Assembly: GCF_964204645.1 (NCBI RefSeq)
Contig: NC_134025.1
Location: forward strand, 12,963,001 to 13,027,000
Length of the DNA stretch: 64,000 nt
Source: Tubulanus polymorphus
Taxonomy: Eukaryota > Nemertea > Palaeonemertea > Tubulaniformes > Tubulanidae
Direction of reading: 5' to 3'
Positions 12,301-21,285 of this stretch are shown here, one piece after another. Below the pieces are notes generated by a model. The model worked only from the letters and a program-made list of their open reading frames with translations, was not told where the DNA came from and ran no database searches. Each line of letters opens with the position of its first letter. Position 1 is the first letter of the stretch. Made by a program: the position numbers and the translations under genes.

Positions 12301-15300
12301 TACCAATCTAATAAGGAAATACTAAGTTATTCTACTATTACCACCCCATATAGACCATATAGAATAACTAATGTCCTTAAAACTCACCACAATCATAGAT
12401 GATGTCATGAGCTACAACTTTGCAATCAATTGTGGTAAAAAAATATGCATAGGTACAAATATTATATAGAAATACTAAGTACTGTAACACCATTTCGTCT
12501 ATAGACAGAAAAAAAGTGATGCTATTGAATAGCCTACTGGGACTCAAGTCATAAAAAAAAGTCATGGACTAAAAAACCTTCACTTTTTTTGAAACACTGT
12601 AGACAGTATATAAAATTCAGACCTACCTTAATGTCACTGCCAGGTGTAGCACTCAGGGCCAAAACTCTGAAATTTCGATCGTACTTCACAAGTTCTCGGA
12701 CAACCTATGATTATTCAGAAATTGTAAACGTTAGTCTGTATTCTTATATCAATAAAGTCAAAACAGTGTAACACCTACTATAATTCTATTCCCGGATGGG
12801 TACAAGGTCAATTCTATCAAAAGTAAATAGCAAGAAAAGTAGAAGGTGATAATTGTGATTAACGTTGAACTAGACTTTACAAGACTACAATCTGGTTTCA
12901 TCATTCTAGAAACGAAATTCGATCCAAGAGGAAATCCAATTTTAGGCTTCTAATGTAGACGATGATCTTGGAATAGCGATTTTACAAATCTAATCGAGAC
13001 ACATTTTACTAACACTTGTACTTATATACATATGGAGAACATAAATTAGTGAATGTAAAATGAATTGTTCAATATCATGATTAGGCCGTCAAATAAAACT
13101 AACCTGGCAATAGGCATGATTTCCCGTTGCTTTATGGGCCTCATCTACGACCAGACATTTGATATCACTGGCAGGAAACGCTCCTCGGCTGAGATCATTG
13201 GTCATCACTTGGGGTGTGAGAAAAAATACCCTCTTATTCCGCCAGGCATTCACACGTTCTGGTGGTGCCATGGCACCTACAAGAAAACGCTCAGCGCATT
13301 AGTAAAATCAAGATTGATAACGCCATTCATATGCTGAAACACTAGTGCCAAAATGTAGCTTTACAGCAGTCTCCTGTTTTAAACCTGATTGACATATAAG
13401 GCTGAGTTTTAACTTAAGATAAGATATCATTCGATTTTCTTAGATGCCTGAGAAGTTTGTAATCATATCTATGGGCGGCCATCCCCGCAAAACAGACGCT
13501 AAAGTCATCACGTGAAGGATAAACCCATAACGTGAAGTATAATGTAGTAACGTGAAGGATACACTCATAACGTGAAGGATAATGTCATGACGTGAAGGAT
13601 CAACCTTAATCGATTGTGAAGGATAAACCCATAACGTGAAGTATAATGTTGTAACGTAAAGGACAACACATAACGTGAAAGATCAACTCACGTCATCAAG
13701 GATAAACCTATTATGTCACCAGATGGCGTGCCGGTCGGAAATAGACTGGCAACCAGTCTAAAATAATTTCGGTTAAAATGCAAATTCATTTTATTCATCG
13801 TACGATTCAAATTCAATTCAATATAACTCTATATGGTTGAGAAGCGTCGTAAGTTGTACGGCGGACAAGTGGAGGTGAGAAAAAGTTTATCTCGAAAAGT
13901 TTTGTATAGTATAGCGTGCTCGAGTACTATTGTCTATTATATATGGGGTACTTCTGCAATTCAGTAGGCTCAAATGAATAGTGCAATTCAAATGGATGCC
14001 TCGATTGAACGTGCTCGAATTTATTTCAAACGAAGGTTAAGCGATCTAATATTGGACGTTGAAAATGATAGCGGAAATTAAAATCACCTGCACTCCACCT
14101 TAGAAAAATACGCATTTTAACCAAAATTATTTTAGACTGGTTGCCGGTCTATTTCCGACCGGCACGCCATCTGGTGACATAATAGGTTTATCCTTGATGG
14201 CGTGAGTTGATCCTTCACGTCATGACATTATCCTTCACGTTATGAGTTGATCCTTCACGTTACAACATTATACTTCACGTTATGGGTTTATCTTTCATGT
14301 TAGATTAAGGTTGATCCTTCACGTCATGACATTATCCTTCACATTATGAGTTTATCCTTCACGTTACTACATTATACTTCACGTTATGGCTTTATCCTTC
14401 ATGTGATGACTTCAGCGTCTGTTTGGCGGGGATGGCCGCCCATACATATCCTTCAGGGTTCTTAATTTCTTATAGAAAAACCCCTAAAAGTTGGTTTTTC
14501 ATGGCATGTTTTTTTTGTATTTGAAGCCAGATATTCTTTGTTTGTTATATATTAAACTAGGGGTCCTGGCACATCATGCCCATTTGGTTAAAGGTTTGAA
14601 ATGCTCAACAATTTATGTTTCAATATTCATTGCCACCTGGCAAACATGTTATCAAATATCAAGATTATAAGTTAAAACCTGTTGATATTTTCCTCAGAAA
14701 AACCTTTTCTATCTATGAATGAGGACTGATGACACTAAGATGGCTGCTGATTGTGTGACATTTGTCTGATCAAAAAACTTGTCTGACATGTTAAAGATCC
14801 CATCCCAAAGTATATTCATGGCAAATTTCAATGAAAAATGGCAAACCAATAGGGCCTTGGAATTCAGGCCAAAAATGAACTTTTTGGGAACAAAAATATT
14901 GAAATATTCAGATGTTGACAACGCTATATTATTCAATTACCAGTCATTTCTGCAGTGTCAACTTGTGGAATTCCCATTATGTTGTAGCAGGCTTCGATTT
15001 GCTGCGCGACAAGTGGCTTCGTCGGAGCCATGAAAACGATCTTTCCACGCGGGTACCATCGATAGAAATTATACATCATGACAGCCGCGATGAAAGTTTT
15101 CCCTAATCCCGTCGGCAACGTAACTAAAGTATTCTTATACAGAGCAGTTTCGACGATGTTGAACTGGTAATCTCGCACCGGATAATTCGTCGGGTACACC
15201 CACGTGTCGCCGGCATTTTTATCAAACCCGGGCAAGTCTTCGATCACTGTTGCCCTGGGTAAAGTATTCAGGTCATTGTTGGAATGCGCCGAATCCAATG

Positions 15301-15700
15301 GTCTAGCCGCAGATGTCCCCGTTTTATTTGACGGCACATCATCACTGATTTGCTGAAACAACAGGGCAGGATTTTTGGTCATAGTACTATTACTATCATT
15401 CCCATGAGTACCGCTAAACTTTGGCCTAGTTATTGATGATTTCGCAGGATTATTTTGAGCTGTGAAATGCTCTAAACCGGTATCCATAGTGTTGATTTGT
15501 TTGAGACTCTCTTCCATGGCCAAGGTGAGTAGGGCATCATCATCATCATCACACAGATCGATAAATCCTGAAGAAATTGAGGACAATGGACCTACTGCTG
15601 GCTCATTCGAGCAGACTTTCTTTTGCAACTTTTTCGTCCCCCATGTTTGAAAAAGTGTGCATTGCTTTCGTGTTTCATTCTCCCGGTTTCTGTTAGCCAT
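225..15700 (-). CDS. FANCM: FANCM, Fanconi anaemia M DNA translocase/helicase (5' part of gene, 14 exons; C-terminus off window)
   Basis: Exons on the minus strand, in transcript order: 15700-14941, 13276-13104, 12704-12627, 11375-11217, 11098-10967, 8537-8311, 8012-7906, 5093-4918, 4476-4270, 3905-3686, 3601-3456, 3360-3225, 3056-483 and tentatively 313-225. Every junction has AG/GT and matching phase; together they give 1,728 codons with no stop. The protein opens with a TLFQTWG motif as vertebrate FANCM does. SF2 helicase motifs follow: LPTGLGKT (about residues 195-202), DEAH (298-301), SATPG (about 329), [11 protein letters not shown] (about 620) and [10 protein letters not shown] (about 649). 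FANCM remodels stalled forks and anchors the Fanconi core complex and BLM-TopoIII-RMI. The ERCC4-like and helix-hairpin-helix end is missing because the window stops. An acceptor AG at 15709-15710, just upstream of the ATG, suggests a 5'UTR intron. The family identity is very clear; exon 14 and the exon 6 acceptor are the weakest calls. Confidence 0.95.
483..3056 (-). CDS. FANCM: FANCM large central exon (exon 13) with MM2-like RMI-binding motif
   Basis: This 2,574-bp exon encodes about 858 residues of low-complexity, acidic and lysine/serine-rich sequence, as the long central exon of FANCM does in other animals. Only short motifs are expected to be conserved. Around 1100-1170 the translation reads LFDLGF followed by an acidic run (first Phe at 1158, about residue 1474). 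Vertebrate MM2, which docks the RMI1-RMI2 OB folds, carries the same FDLGF core. The start of the exon ([17 protein letters not shown]) aligns with the human segment just after the region that contacts the MHF histone-fold pair. Acidic patches of the type [20 protein letters not shown] and [10 protein letters not shown] recur several times and could be further docking motifs; that is inference. The donor at the 3' end is ACAG/GTATTT at 483/482. Confidence 0.9.
5449..5833. repeat. tandem repeat, unit about 140 bp (AAGATGGCTGCCCT... units)
   Basis: Within FANCM intron 7, units beginning with variants of AGATGGCTGCCCTGG recur at about 5448, 5585 and 5724, and again at about 7056. Each continues with a TTTGATGGCTGATAACCTCCA-like segment, a CCAATCCTCACACTT-like segment and a GAATTGTAGGCTGTATCAT-like segment. 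The array is interrupted after 5833 by the hAT-like insertion and resumes at 7039-7135. Unit edges are approximate. Confidence 0.75.
5834..7038. mobile_element. non-autonomous hAT-like element, 8-bp target duplication, nested in a tandem repeat
   Basis: The 1,205-bp insert starts AGGGCTGCCAACC and ends with the inverse GGTTGGCAGCCCT. It is flanked by perfect 8-bp direct repeats GCACTTAC at 5826-5833 and 7039-7046. An 8-bp duplication with short terminal inverted repeats of this kind is typical of the hAT superfamily. Reading across the insertion restores one unit of the surrounding ~140-bp tandem repeat, which confirms the boundaries. No transposase reading frame is visible; the interior is AT-rich with an (AC/GC)n tract at about 6745-6772. 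It lies inside FANCM intron 7. Confidence 0.85.
7399..7891. mobile_element. 493-bp inverted-repeat element (TATGG terminus, 6-bp TSD) filled with GGCGCC/CCAAAACG motifs
   Basis: Terminal inverted repeats of about 60 bp run from 7399 inward (TATGGTGGCTGATAAGGGCC...) and from 7891 inward (complement, nearly identical). The flanks are direct 6-bp repeats TGTTTA at 7393-7398 and 7892-7897. The interior is built from many copies, in both orientations, of a palindrome-like motif of the type TTTTGGCGCCCCCGCCAAAA. This yields long spurious reading frames in several phases that are not genes. The right end lies 14 bp from the FANCM exon 7 boundary, inside the intron and just beyond the GTCAGT donor. 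It carries no transposase. The superfamily is not established. Confidence 0.85.
8606..8875. repeat. copy 1 (5' part) of a ~1.1-kb dispersed repeat
   Basis: It begins with AGGGGTCCAGGGACACCATG and GCCCACTTGGGAAGTGG, like the copy at 16703-17785, and continues with two of the internal ~150-bp units (CAACGCCCCCTGGTGA..., CCTTGAAACTCACC...). It stops where a foreign 1.27-kb stretch starts at about 8888. The missing remainder resumes at about 10153. It lies in FANCM intron 5. Confidence 0.75.
8888..10152. mobile_element. possible 1.27-kb insertion with 11-bp inverted ends, splitting a dispersed repeat
   Basis: TGTGGTCGGGT at 8888-8898 is the exact inverse of ACCCGACCACA at 10142-10152, and the two flanks are the left and right parts of the same repeat family. 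That pattern suggests a transposon insertion. I see no clear target duplication and no transposase. The interior holds a short 20-bp tandem repeat (GCCGTGCCAAYGTTCCCRTT, 9033-9083). Confidence 0.45.
10153..10935. repeat. copy 1 (3' part) / copy 2 of the ~1.1-kb dispersed repeat
   Basis: It carries about 2.5 of the ~150-bp units (ending TGGTAACAAAATATGCYTAGG and similar), then GGAAAAACATTTTTCCACC and a 3' segment with AAAATGGCAAACCAGTAGGA and ATGGCTGCCAGTCGGC. All of these occur in the same order in the copy at 16703-17785. It ends about 30 bp from FANCM exon 5. Confidence 0.75.
11959..12565. repeat. copy 3 of the ~1.1-kb dispersed repeat (internally deleted)
   Basis: It starts GGGGACACCATG then GCCCACTTGGGAAGTGG and has three of the ~150-bp units. 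It then jumps to the 3' end signature (CGTCTATAGACAG...CTACTGGGACTCAAGTC), so the ATGGCTGCCAGTCGG block present in other copies is missing. It lies in FANCM intron 3, ending 62 bp from exon 3. Confidence 0.75.
13470..14444. mobile_element. 975-bp foldback element: ~300-bp inverted repeats made of ACGTGAAGGAT tandem subrepeats, 6-bp TSD
   Basis: The left arm (from 13470, TATGGGCGGCCATCCCCG...) and right arm (ending CGGGGATGGCCGCCCATA at 14444) are inverted copies of each other over roughly 300 bp. Direct repeats CATATC flank the element at 13464-13469 and 14445-14450. Each arm contains about ten degenerate ~20-bp units built on TAACGTGAAGGATAA (inverse in the right arm). Next inward is a conserved block with GCCGGTCGGAAATAGACTGG, and then a unique loop of about 300 bp (about 13795-14125) without a convincing gene. 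This is the architecture of foldback DNA transposons. It lies in FANCM intron 1. Confidence 0.85.
14556..14903. repeat. copy 4 of the ~1.1-kb dispersed repeat (truncated)
   Basis: It starts CTAGGGGTCCTGGCACATCATG and ends in the AAAAATGGCAAACCAATAGG block; the middle units are largely deleted. It sits about 40 bp from the FANCM exon 1 donor. Confidence 0.65.
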
Positions 15701-15708
15701 CGTAACAT

Positions 15709-16702
15709 CTGAAATTGAGAATTGAAGTAAACATCACGTTGATTATATAGGCCTTATTCATCAGGCCTTACTCAAGGTTTACTCAGTCCTGGCAGTGGTT
15801 GTCGCCACAGAGATCTGCATCGCTCTACGATCCTAGTGTATCCACCCACTGACCCAAACACAAGCATTCAAATTTGGCTGACCAGGATTTGGTCACCTTT
15901 TATTGTCTGTGTTTATACTGTGATATCTCACCTCATAAACAATTGATTTTGATAAATGACCTTAATGACATTCTGTGTTCGTTCGTTACATAATTTTGAC
16001 GATAAAACTGATTTTAACATGTTTAAATCCAGGAAGAAAGACACTCTAAATATTTGGATGGATATATGAAAGCTGTGGGTACTGGAGTGTGTAATGGGTA
16101 GTGTAGTGTGATCTGTGTGCATTTGTGGCCAGCACACAGATCACATTGTTCAATGGGGTTTGGTCCAGGACTCGCAAGATTTTCAACAACACGGAAGTAA
16201 CGTGTAATAAATGATGACTTGAATTGCATGACTACCTACCACCCCTCATTATTGTTGGAAAACTAAACGTTCGGCACTGAATAAAAATTAGTAATAACAT
16301 TTTAGAAATGGCCAGAATTTTAACTTAGGTTCTATCTCATTTTTATTTTACAATTGTGATTGGTATAATTTTTTTTTAAACGGCCGTTAAGGCTTCATGT
16401 TTCGTCTGCAATTCACTGCAAATAGTTACGCAACCACGCACATTTCAGTGTTTTTGACAGCTGTACACTCAATCAGCACCGTTCGTCACTAGCTTCACTG
16501 CGGAATTATCATTAATTAACATCGCCATATCACATCATCAACTTATATTGTGCCTTAAAACCCTAACAGCCGAAATAATTGAAATGCACACACGATTTCT
16601 ATCATTGAAAATTGAGAGAGTGGCCATGTTTGTGTTTGCTGCTTCGCGTAAATCCCGCGCGGTGCCACCGCGCGGAGTGGGGCCGATACGTCTAGGATAT
16701 AA
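15709..16702. other. intergenic/5' flank of FANCM, no gene seen
   Basis: This is the region upstream of the FANCM start codon. It should hold the promoter and a 5'UTR exon, but I cannot place them. At about 15790-15835 there is a segment (CAGTGGTTGTCGCCAC... CGATCGTAGAG inverse) that recurs in inverse orientation around 21255-21290 and 21733-21765, so it is part of a dispersed repeat. A GC-rich palindrome CGCGCGGTGCCACCGCGCG lies at about 16657-16675. Confidence 0.5.
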
Positions 16703-17785
16703 CTAGGGGTCCAGGGACACCATGCCCACTTGGAAAGTGGTTTCAAATGCTCAACAATCTAACAATTTCAATATTCAACGCCCCCTGGTACCCATATACT
16801 ATAACCAATGACCTAGAAACTCATCACAATCATAGAACATGTCATGAGCTACAATTTAGCAATTGATTATGGTAACAAAATATGCCTAGGTACCAATATG
16901 ATAAGGAAAGTTACTATATACAACCCCCCTGGTGACAATATAGATTAACTTATGACCTTGAAACTCACCACAATCATAGAGCATGAGCTACAACTTTGCA
17001 ATTGATTGTGGTAACAAAATATGCATAGGTACGAATATAATATCGAAATACTAAGTTATTGTATTATTCAATGCCCCTGGTGGCCATACAAAAACCAATG
17101 ACCTTGAAACTCACCAAAATCATATAACCTGTTATGAGCTACAACTTTGCAATTGATTGGGGTAACAAAATATGCTTAGGTATCAATATAATGTGGAAAA
17201 ACGTTTTTCCACCTACGAATGAGTACTGATGACACCAAGATGGCCGCCAATTGCGTCATAATTGGTTGATCAAAAATACCTGTCTCAGCTATTTAAGATC
17301 CCTTTTCATAGAATAGCCACCAAGGATTTCAATGAAAAATGGCAAACCAGTAGGAAGCTGCAGGACTCAGAATTCGGGCCAAAATAGACATTTTTGGGCA
17401 CAAAAAAGGTCACAGGACGGCCATCTTGTGTCGGATCGACCCAATTTTTCTGAAGCCAATGGGCCCTTGGGGGATACAAATACACATGAAAGATCAAGGT
17501 AATTGATCAAAGCGTCTTCAAAATTTCCCTCAAAAACTTCAAAAATGTGTAAAAAGTGCTGATTTTGGCAAACAAAGATGGCTGCCAGTCGGCCATCTTG
17601 AATCTGACAGGGCCAGTTTTTTGGGCTACAGATGTGTCTAGGGTAGACATATTTGTAACACAAATATAAAGACATTACATTGAAGCGTCTTCAAAACTTC
17701 TAAAAATAACTGGATTCCGTCTACAGACGGACGGACGAAAAGTGAACGCAATAACCCGCTGGGACTTAAGTCCCAAGTGGGCTAA
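16703..17785. mobile_element. most complete copy of the ~1.1-kb dispersed repeat (non-autonomous element)
   Basis: The left end reads CTAGGGGTCCAGGGACACCA then TGCCCACTTGG; the right end reads CTGGGACTTAAGTCCCAAGTGGGCT. GCCCACTTGG near the left end and CCAAGTGGGC at the right end are inverse, so short terminal or subterminal inverted repeats are present. Inside are three tandem ~145-150-bp units (about 16777-16920, 16921-17068, 17069-17212). A block with AAAATGGCAAACCAGTAGGA, a block ending ATGGCTGCCAGTCGGCC, and a GACGGACGGACG motif near the right end follow. No transposase frame is seen. Related copies lie at 8606, 10153, 11959 and 14556. Confidence 0.75.
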
Positions 17786-17814
17786 AAATTATGCGCAGTT
17801 TAGCGATATCGAGA

Positions 17815-17890
17815 CCATGCTCCCCAGGCAGGGATTCAAACCTGATGGCATCCCTACACTCAGCCACAGCACGAACCCCTGCCACACTAG
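17815..17890 (-). repeat. tRNA-like SINE head fragment
   Basis: On the minus strand, TGGCTGAGTGTAGG (17866-17853) resembles a pol III A box and GGTTTGAATCC (17842-17832) a B box. The gap between them is too short for a full tRNA anticodon arm, so this is more likely a decayed tRNA-derived repeat than a tRNA gene. Confidence 0.3.
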
Positions 17891-18062
17891 ACCGGGTGCA
17901 CAGGTACAAACGCAGCTTTGCCGCACGAAAACTTGCAGCACCAATCAGAATGCTTGTTGTATAATCACTAAGGAAAATTTCATGGAAGAACTATAAATGG
18001 GAAAACCCGGACTAAAATAAAACCGTATTTCTAAATGGCTAATAATAGCATCACCTAAACTT

Positions 18063-18160
18063 TAGGGTGAGGGTTTCGATAGGGTTAGGGTCTAGAGGGT
18101 TAGGGTTAGGGTGAGGTTTAGGGTCCATTTTTACCCCTAGGGATAGGGTTAGGGCAAGGT
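18063..18160 (+). repeat. degenerate telomere-like (TTAGGG) repeats
   Basis: About a dozen GGGTTAGGG / TTAGGG-like units, mixed with variants such as GTGAGG and TTTAGGG, run through this stretch. This is the animal telomere repeat, here internal and degenerate. Confidence 0.7.
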
Positions 18161-18200
18161 GAGGCTGTAAGTAGTGAAAACTTATGGGCGGTTTTGAGTG

Positions 18201-18271
18201 AGCCCGTTGGTCTAGTGGAAAGACATTAGGCTAGCAATCTGCTGGTCCGGGTTTGAATCCCGCTCTAGGCT
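18201..18271 (+). tRNA. tRNA-like sequence, predicted anticodon AGC (pseudogene or SINE head)
   Basis: An A box (TTGGTCTAGTGG) and a B box (GGGTTTGAATCCC) are spaced as in a tRNA. A seven-base anticodon loop CTAGCAA would give AGC (alanine). The acceptor stem pairs only in part (AGCC with GGCT), the T stem has one C-C mismatch, and the anticodon stem is weak. I therefore read it as a tRNA pseudogene or tRNA-derived SINE rather than a working gene. It directly follows the telomere-like repeats. Confidence 0.45.
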
Positions 18272-19079
18272 GCTATTTTCTCTAACTCTGTTCTCCACAC
18301 TTTCCGTGAAAGTCACGCACCTTAGTGCGCAGGCGCGGCATCAAAAAGGCAATCAGAACGCGCCATTGGCAAAATAGCGTTAACATGAATAATGCTGTAT
18401 TGGCAAAATAACACCAACCCCGTGTCTGACTAAATCAGAACAATATCATAAATTTTCAGTAATATCTGAAGTTTTTCAATAACGAGCGTGTAATGTACAA
18501 TATGACACTGGATTGAAAAAAAGGGTTAATTTTACTTTATTTTGCATTACACTTGTGTTTTTTTCTTTCAATTGTCAATATGATATTGTACATTTGTAAT
18601 ATCGGCATGATATGTGCAGATAGTAATTGTCAACTCCTAACACTACTAGGCCTAACACTTAAAGGTCAAGTGCCCTCTAATTCCTACTTTTTGAGGTTTA
18701 CTTTCCAAATGATACTTAAGTACATAAATGATGACCTGGGATCAGCCTTATAGAAAAAAAAATCACTTATGTGTCTTAAATCAGTAAAATTAAATAACTG
18801 GATCATTGACCTATATAGTGTGTGCACCTTGGCCGCAGCCGCGTGTCAGCGCCACATTCATGCATCATCTTTGCCAAACAAACATACCCTACACGTGTGT
18901 GAACTCAGTACACATAGCCTATATATAAAATCTATAAAACAACATCATTCCTTCGCTTTAATCACAGCTCTACTGCTGCTGGCTATCCATTGTATGTTTG
19001 TTGTGTTATGTATAACAGTATCAACAGTATCGTCGGAAGGAATTTAGGATCTTAAACAACTTCTAAAAGGATTAAATAC

Positions 19080-20006
19080 ATAGTGTCCTAATTTGAACCG
19101 TAGGAACTCCGAATATTTAGCGAAACTTACTTGTTAGCTTTCGTCTGTTTCTACAGGCTTGATCACACTGATGATGTCACTGCTGACGTCATCCGGGATT
19201 CCGGTCTTCCCTCGAGAATCAGCTGTGTGTGTGCCCCCCTCCCTAGAACGGGACAGCACGTTGTTCCAGACGGCCGGGAGATGAAAACGGCCCCCGTCTT
19301 TGTTGAGAGAAGGGTGCAATGTACGGATGTGGATTGCTTCTTTGACACCTCTCTCAAACCATCTGGGTTCAACACCGAGAATCCTAACGTTGTCAATGTC
19401 AACTGTGTGACCCAGTTGGTCGACATGAAGGTGTTTCGACACCTCTGACGTAACGGAGCTGGGGCGTCTGTGTTCCCTGAATCTGGCTCTTAAGGATCGT
19501 TCGGTTTCACCTATGTACGAGTCACTACACTGTTCGCACTTGATATGATACACCGGACTCACTACTCTCGATTTATCCAGTTTGTCCTTAGGTCTAACCA
19601 AAATCTGCCGTAGAGTGTTCATGGGTTTGAAGAACACCGGTACTCCGTATCGTTTCATAACCCGACATGTTCTGAGGTACCCTTAATATATGGTATCACG
19701 ACGGGAGCGATTTTCCGCCTTTCGGATTGTGTAGCTTCTTTAGTATTATTAGCCGGTTTGCATGGGTTCGGTGACATGATCCAGGCAGGATAGTCGTTAA
19801 AACTCAGAGCCTTCTTTACATGGTTGACCTCCTCTAACTTATCCACTGGATCCGGAATCCTGGATGACGTCAGCAGTGACATCATCAGTGTGATCAAGCC
19901 TGTAGAAACAGGCGAAAGCTAACAAGTAAGTTTCGCTAAATATTCGGAGTTCCTACGGTTCAAATTAGGATACTATTCATATTACCCGAATAGATGAACA
20001 TACATC
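19080..20006 (-). mobile_element. truncated Penelope-like retroelement with inverted terminal repeats and 14-bp target duplication
   Basis: Direct repeats AAAGGATTAAATAC at 19066-19079 and 20007-20020 flank a 927-bp insert. Its ends (about 19083-19210 and 19860-19972) are inverted copies of each other over about 120 bp. Inside, on the minus strand, is the C-terminal GIY-YIG part of a Penelope-type reverse transcriptase. Penelope elements are known to carry terminal repeats in direct or inverted arrangement and to make variable-length target duplications, so this fits a 5'-truncated copy with an inverted pLTR. The reverse transcriptase palm domain is absent. Confidence 0.8.
19134..19897 (-). 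pseudogene. Penelope-like reverse transcriptase C-terminus with GIY-YIG endonuclease domain, frameshifted
   Basis: Two overlapping minus-strand frames (19897-19655 and 19658-19134) belong to one protein. The first ends RKIAPVVIPYIKGTSEHV, the second continues MKRYGVPVFFKPMNTLRQ. The join is a one-base frameshift with an in-frame stop. The second holds VYHIKCEQCSDSYIGETERS and then an R-x3-R-x2-EH pattern (RARFREH), the GIY-YIG nuclease signature of Penelope-like elements, and a linker with HTVDIDNVRILG. The first frame starts inside one inverted repeat and the second stops inside the other, so neither end is the original protein end. It is not functional. Confidence 0.85.
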
Positions 20007-20020
20007 AAAGGATTAAATAC

Positions 20021-21277
20021 GCTACGAATGGTGATTATGCGGTGCGGGATTAGAGACTGGAAACTGCTGGATTATTTCAGACGTTTCACCACGGATTGTT
20101 TTAAAATCTATAAAATAAGTTCATTGTTTTGAATCAAATCTATTAGTTTGCCATAGCTTCGCTATTCATTAAGCGCACCAAAAGTTAGTTATTCTTCAGT
20201 GGCACAACGCACGTGGAAATGTGTGTTTGACTACAATGACGTCAGCAATTGTGGGTTTTTCACTGCAAACGCGCACATGCTGTGTACAGCAAACTGGTGA
20301 AAATAGCCGTCTTTAAAGTCTTATTTCTCAGTTATGGCTTTACTTAAATCAAAATTAGTAACACACTTATCATTTATACACATATCACATTTAGAAAATA
20401 GGTTTTACACGATATTCTATTTAGAGGGCAATGACCTTCAACTCGTCACTAGTCAGTACAAAAAAATGGAAACTTAACAGTGTTACATCTTCAAAATGGT
20501 GGGGCTTCCTTCTCTTTGTTGCCAGTTTGTTATTGATTAGGTTCATCACTTAGCCTATATCAGATACAATGACGTCTAAATCTATTAAATCATCGCAATC
20601 CTGGTCGCGGTAGGCGCCATGTACAGCAAACACTGATTACAGCAGAGAACCAATGCGACTGGTTGGCGGTGAGAGGTCGTTAACAAATATTTTTTTCTAA
20701 TTCATTTTTCATTTTGACCAAATAAATAACGCAGAATCATCGATTGATATACAAATAGATTAACTTAGTCAGGTTACTTCCAAAAAATGATTCAACGCCT
20801 GCAAGCCATTGTTGTTATTTTCAGTGTGTGCTGTATCTTTAGGCACGCAAGTGAGCATATAGGCCTACAACAGATCAATAGAAGTAGGTTGCCCCGGTGA
20901 TAGCCAGCTGATAGATGTACTGTATTGAGTGCATGCAGGAAGACACGTGTATGCCAGCGGTCTGTGTAACACAGTGATGTTGATTGGATGCTTGGCGCGT
21001 ATGTCAACTAGCAAAACGCGCGGAGTGCGCTTAAAATAAGGACTCCTATTTTAGTTTTCGATTATAAAATCAACATGTTTAAACTTCTTTCGCGACATAT
21101 TTTTAAAGAAACGTAACATTGCTCGAGTTTTTCGTAAAACATAATGAAAATAGATTAAAATCGTATTTTTGAACACCCACTCGTAACAACGTAATGCTCT
21201 CAAGTCAGGTTGAAATAGACATTAGCAATCGGTTTGTTCACCAAGAATCTTAGTGTCTGATAGGATCGTAGAGCGAT
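20021..21277. other. intergenic, no gene seen
   Basis: AT-rich DNA with only short frames. The stretch just before 21278 (GATAGGATCGTAGAGCGATG) is shared in inverse with about 15815-15833, so it belongs to a dispersed repeat. Confidence 0.5.
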
Positions 21278-21285
21278 GGAGATCA

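Noticed and set aside
13500-14400. Regularly spaced short repeats that could suggest a CRISPR array
   Set aside because: Units are degenerate, have no spacers of constant length, lie in two inverted arms, and the host is an animal. It is a foldback element.
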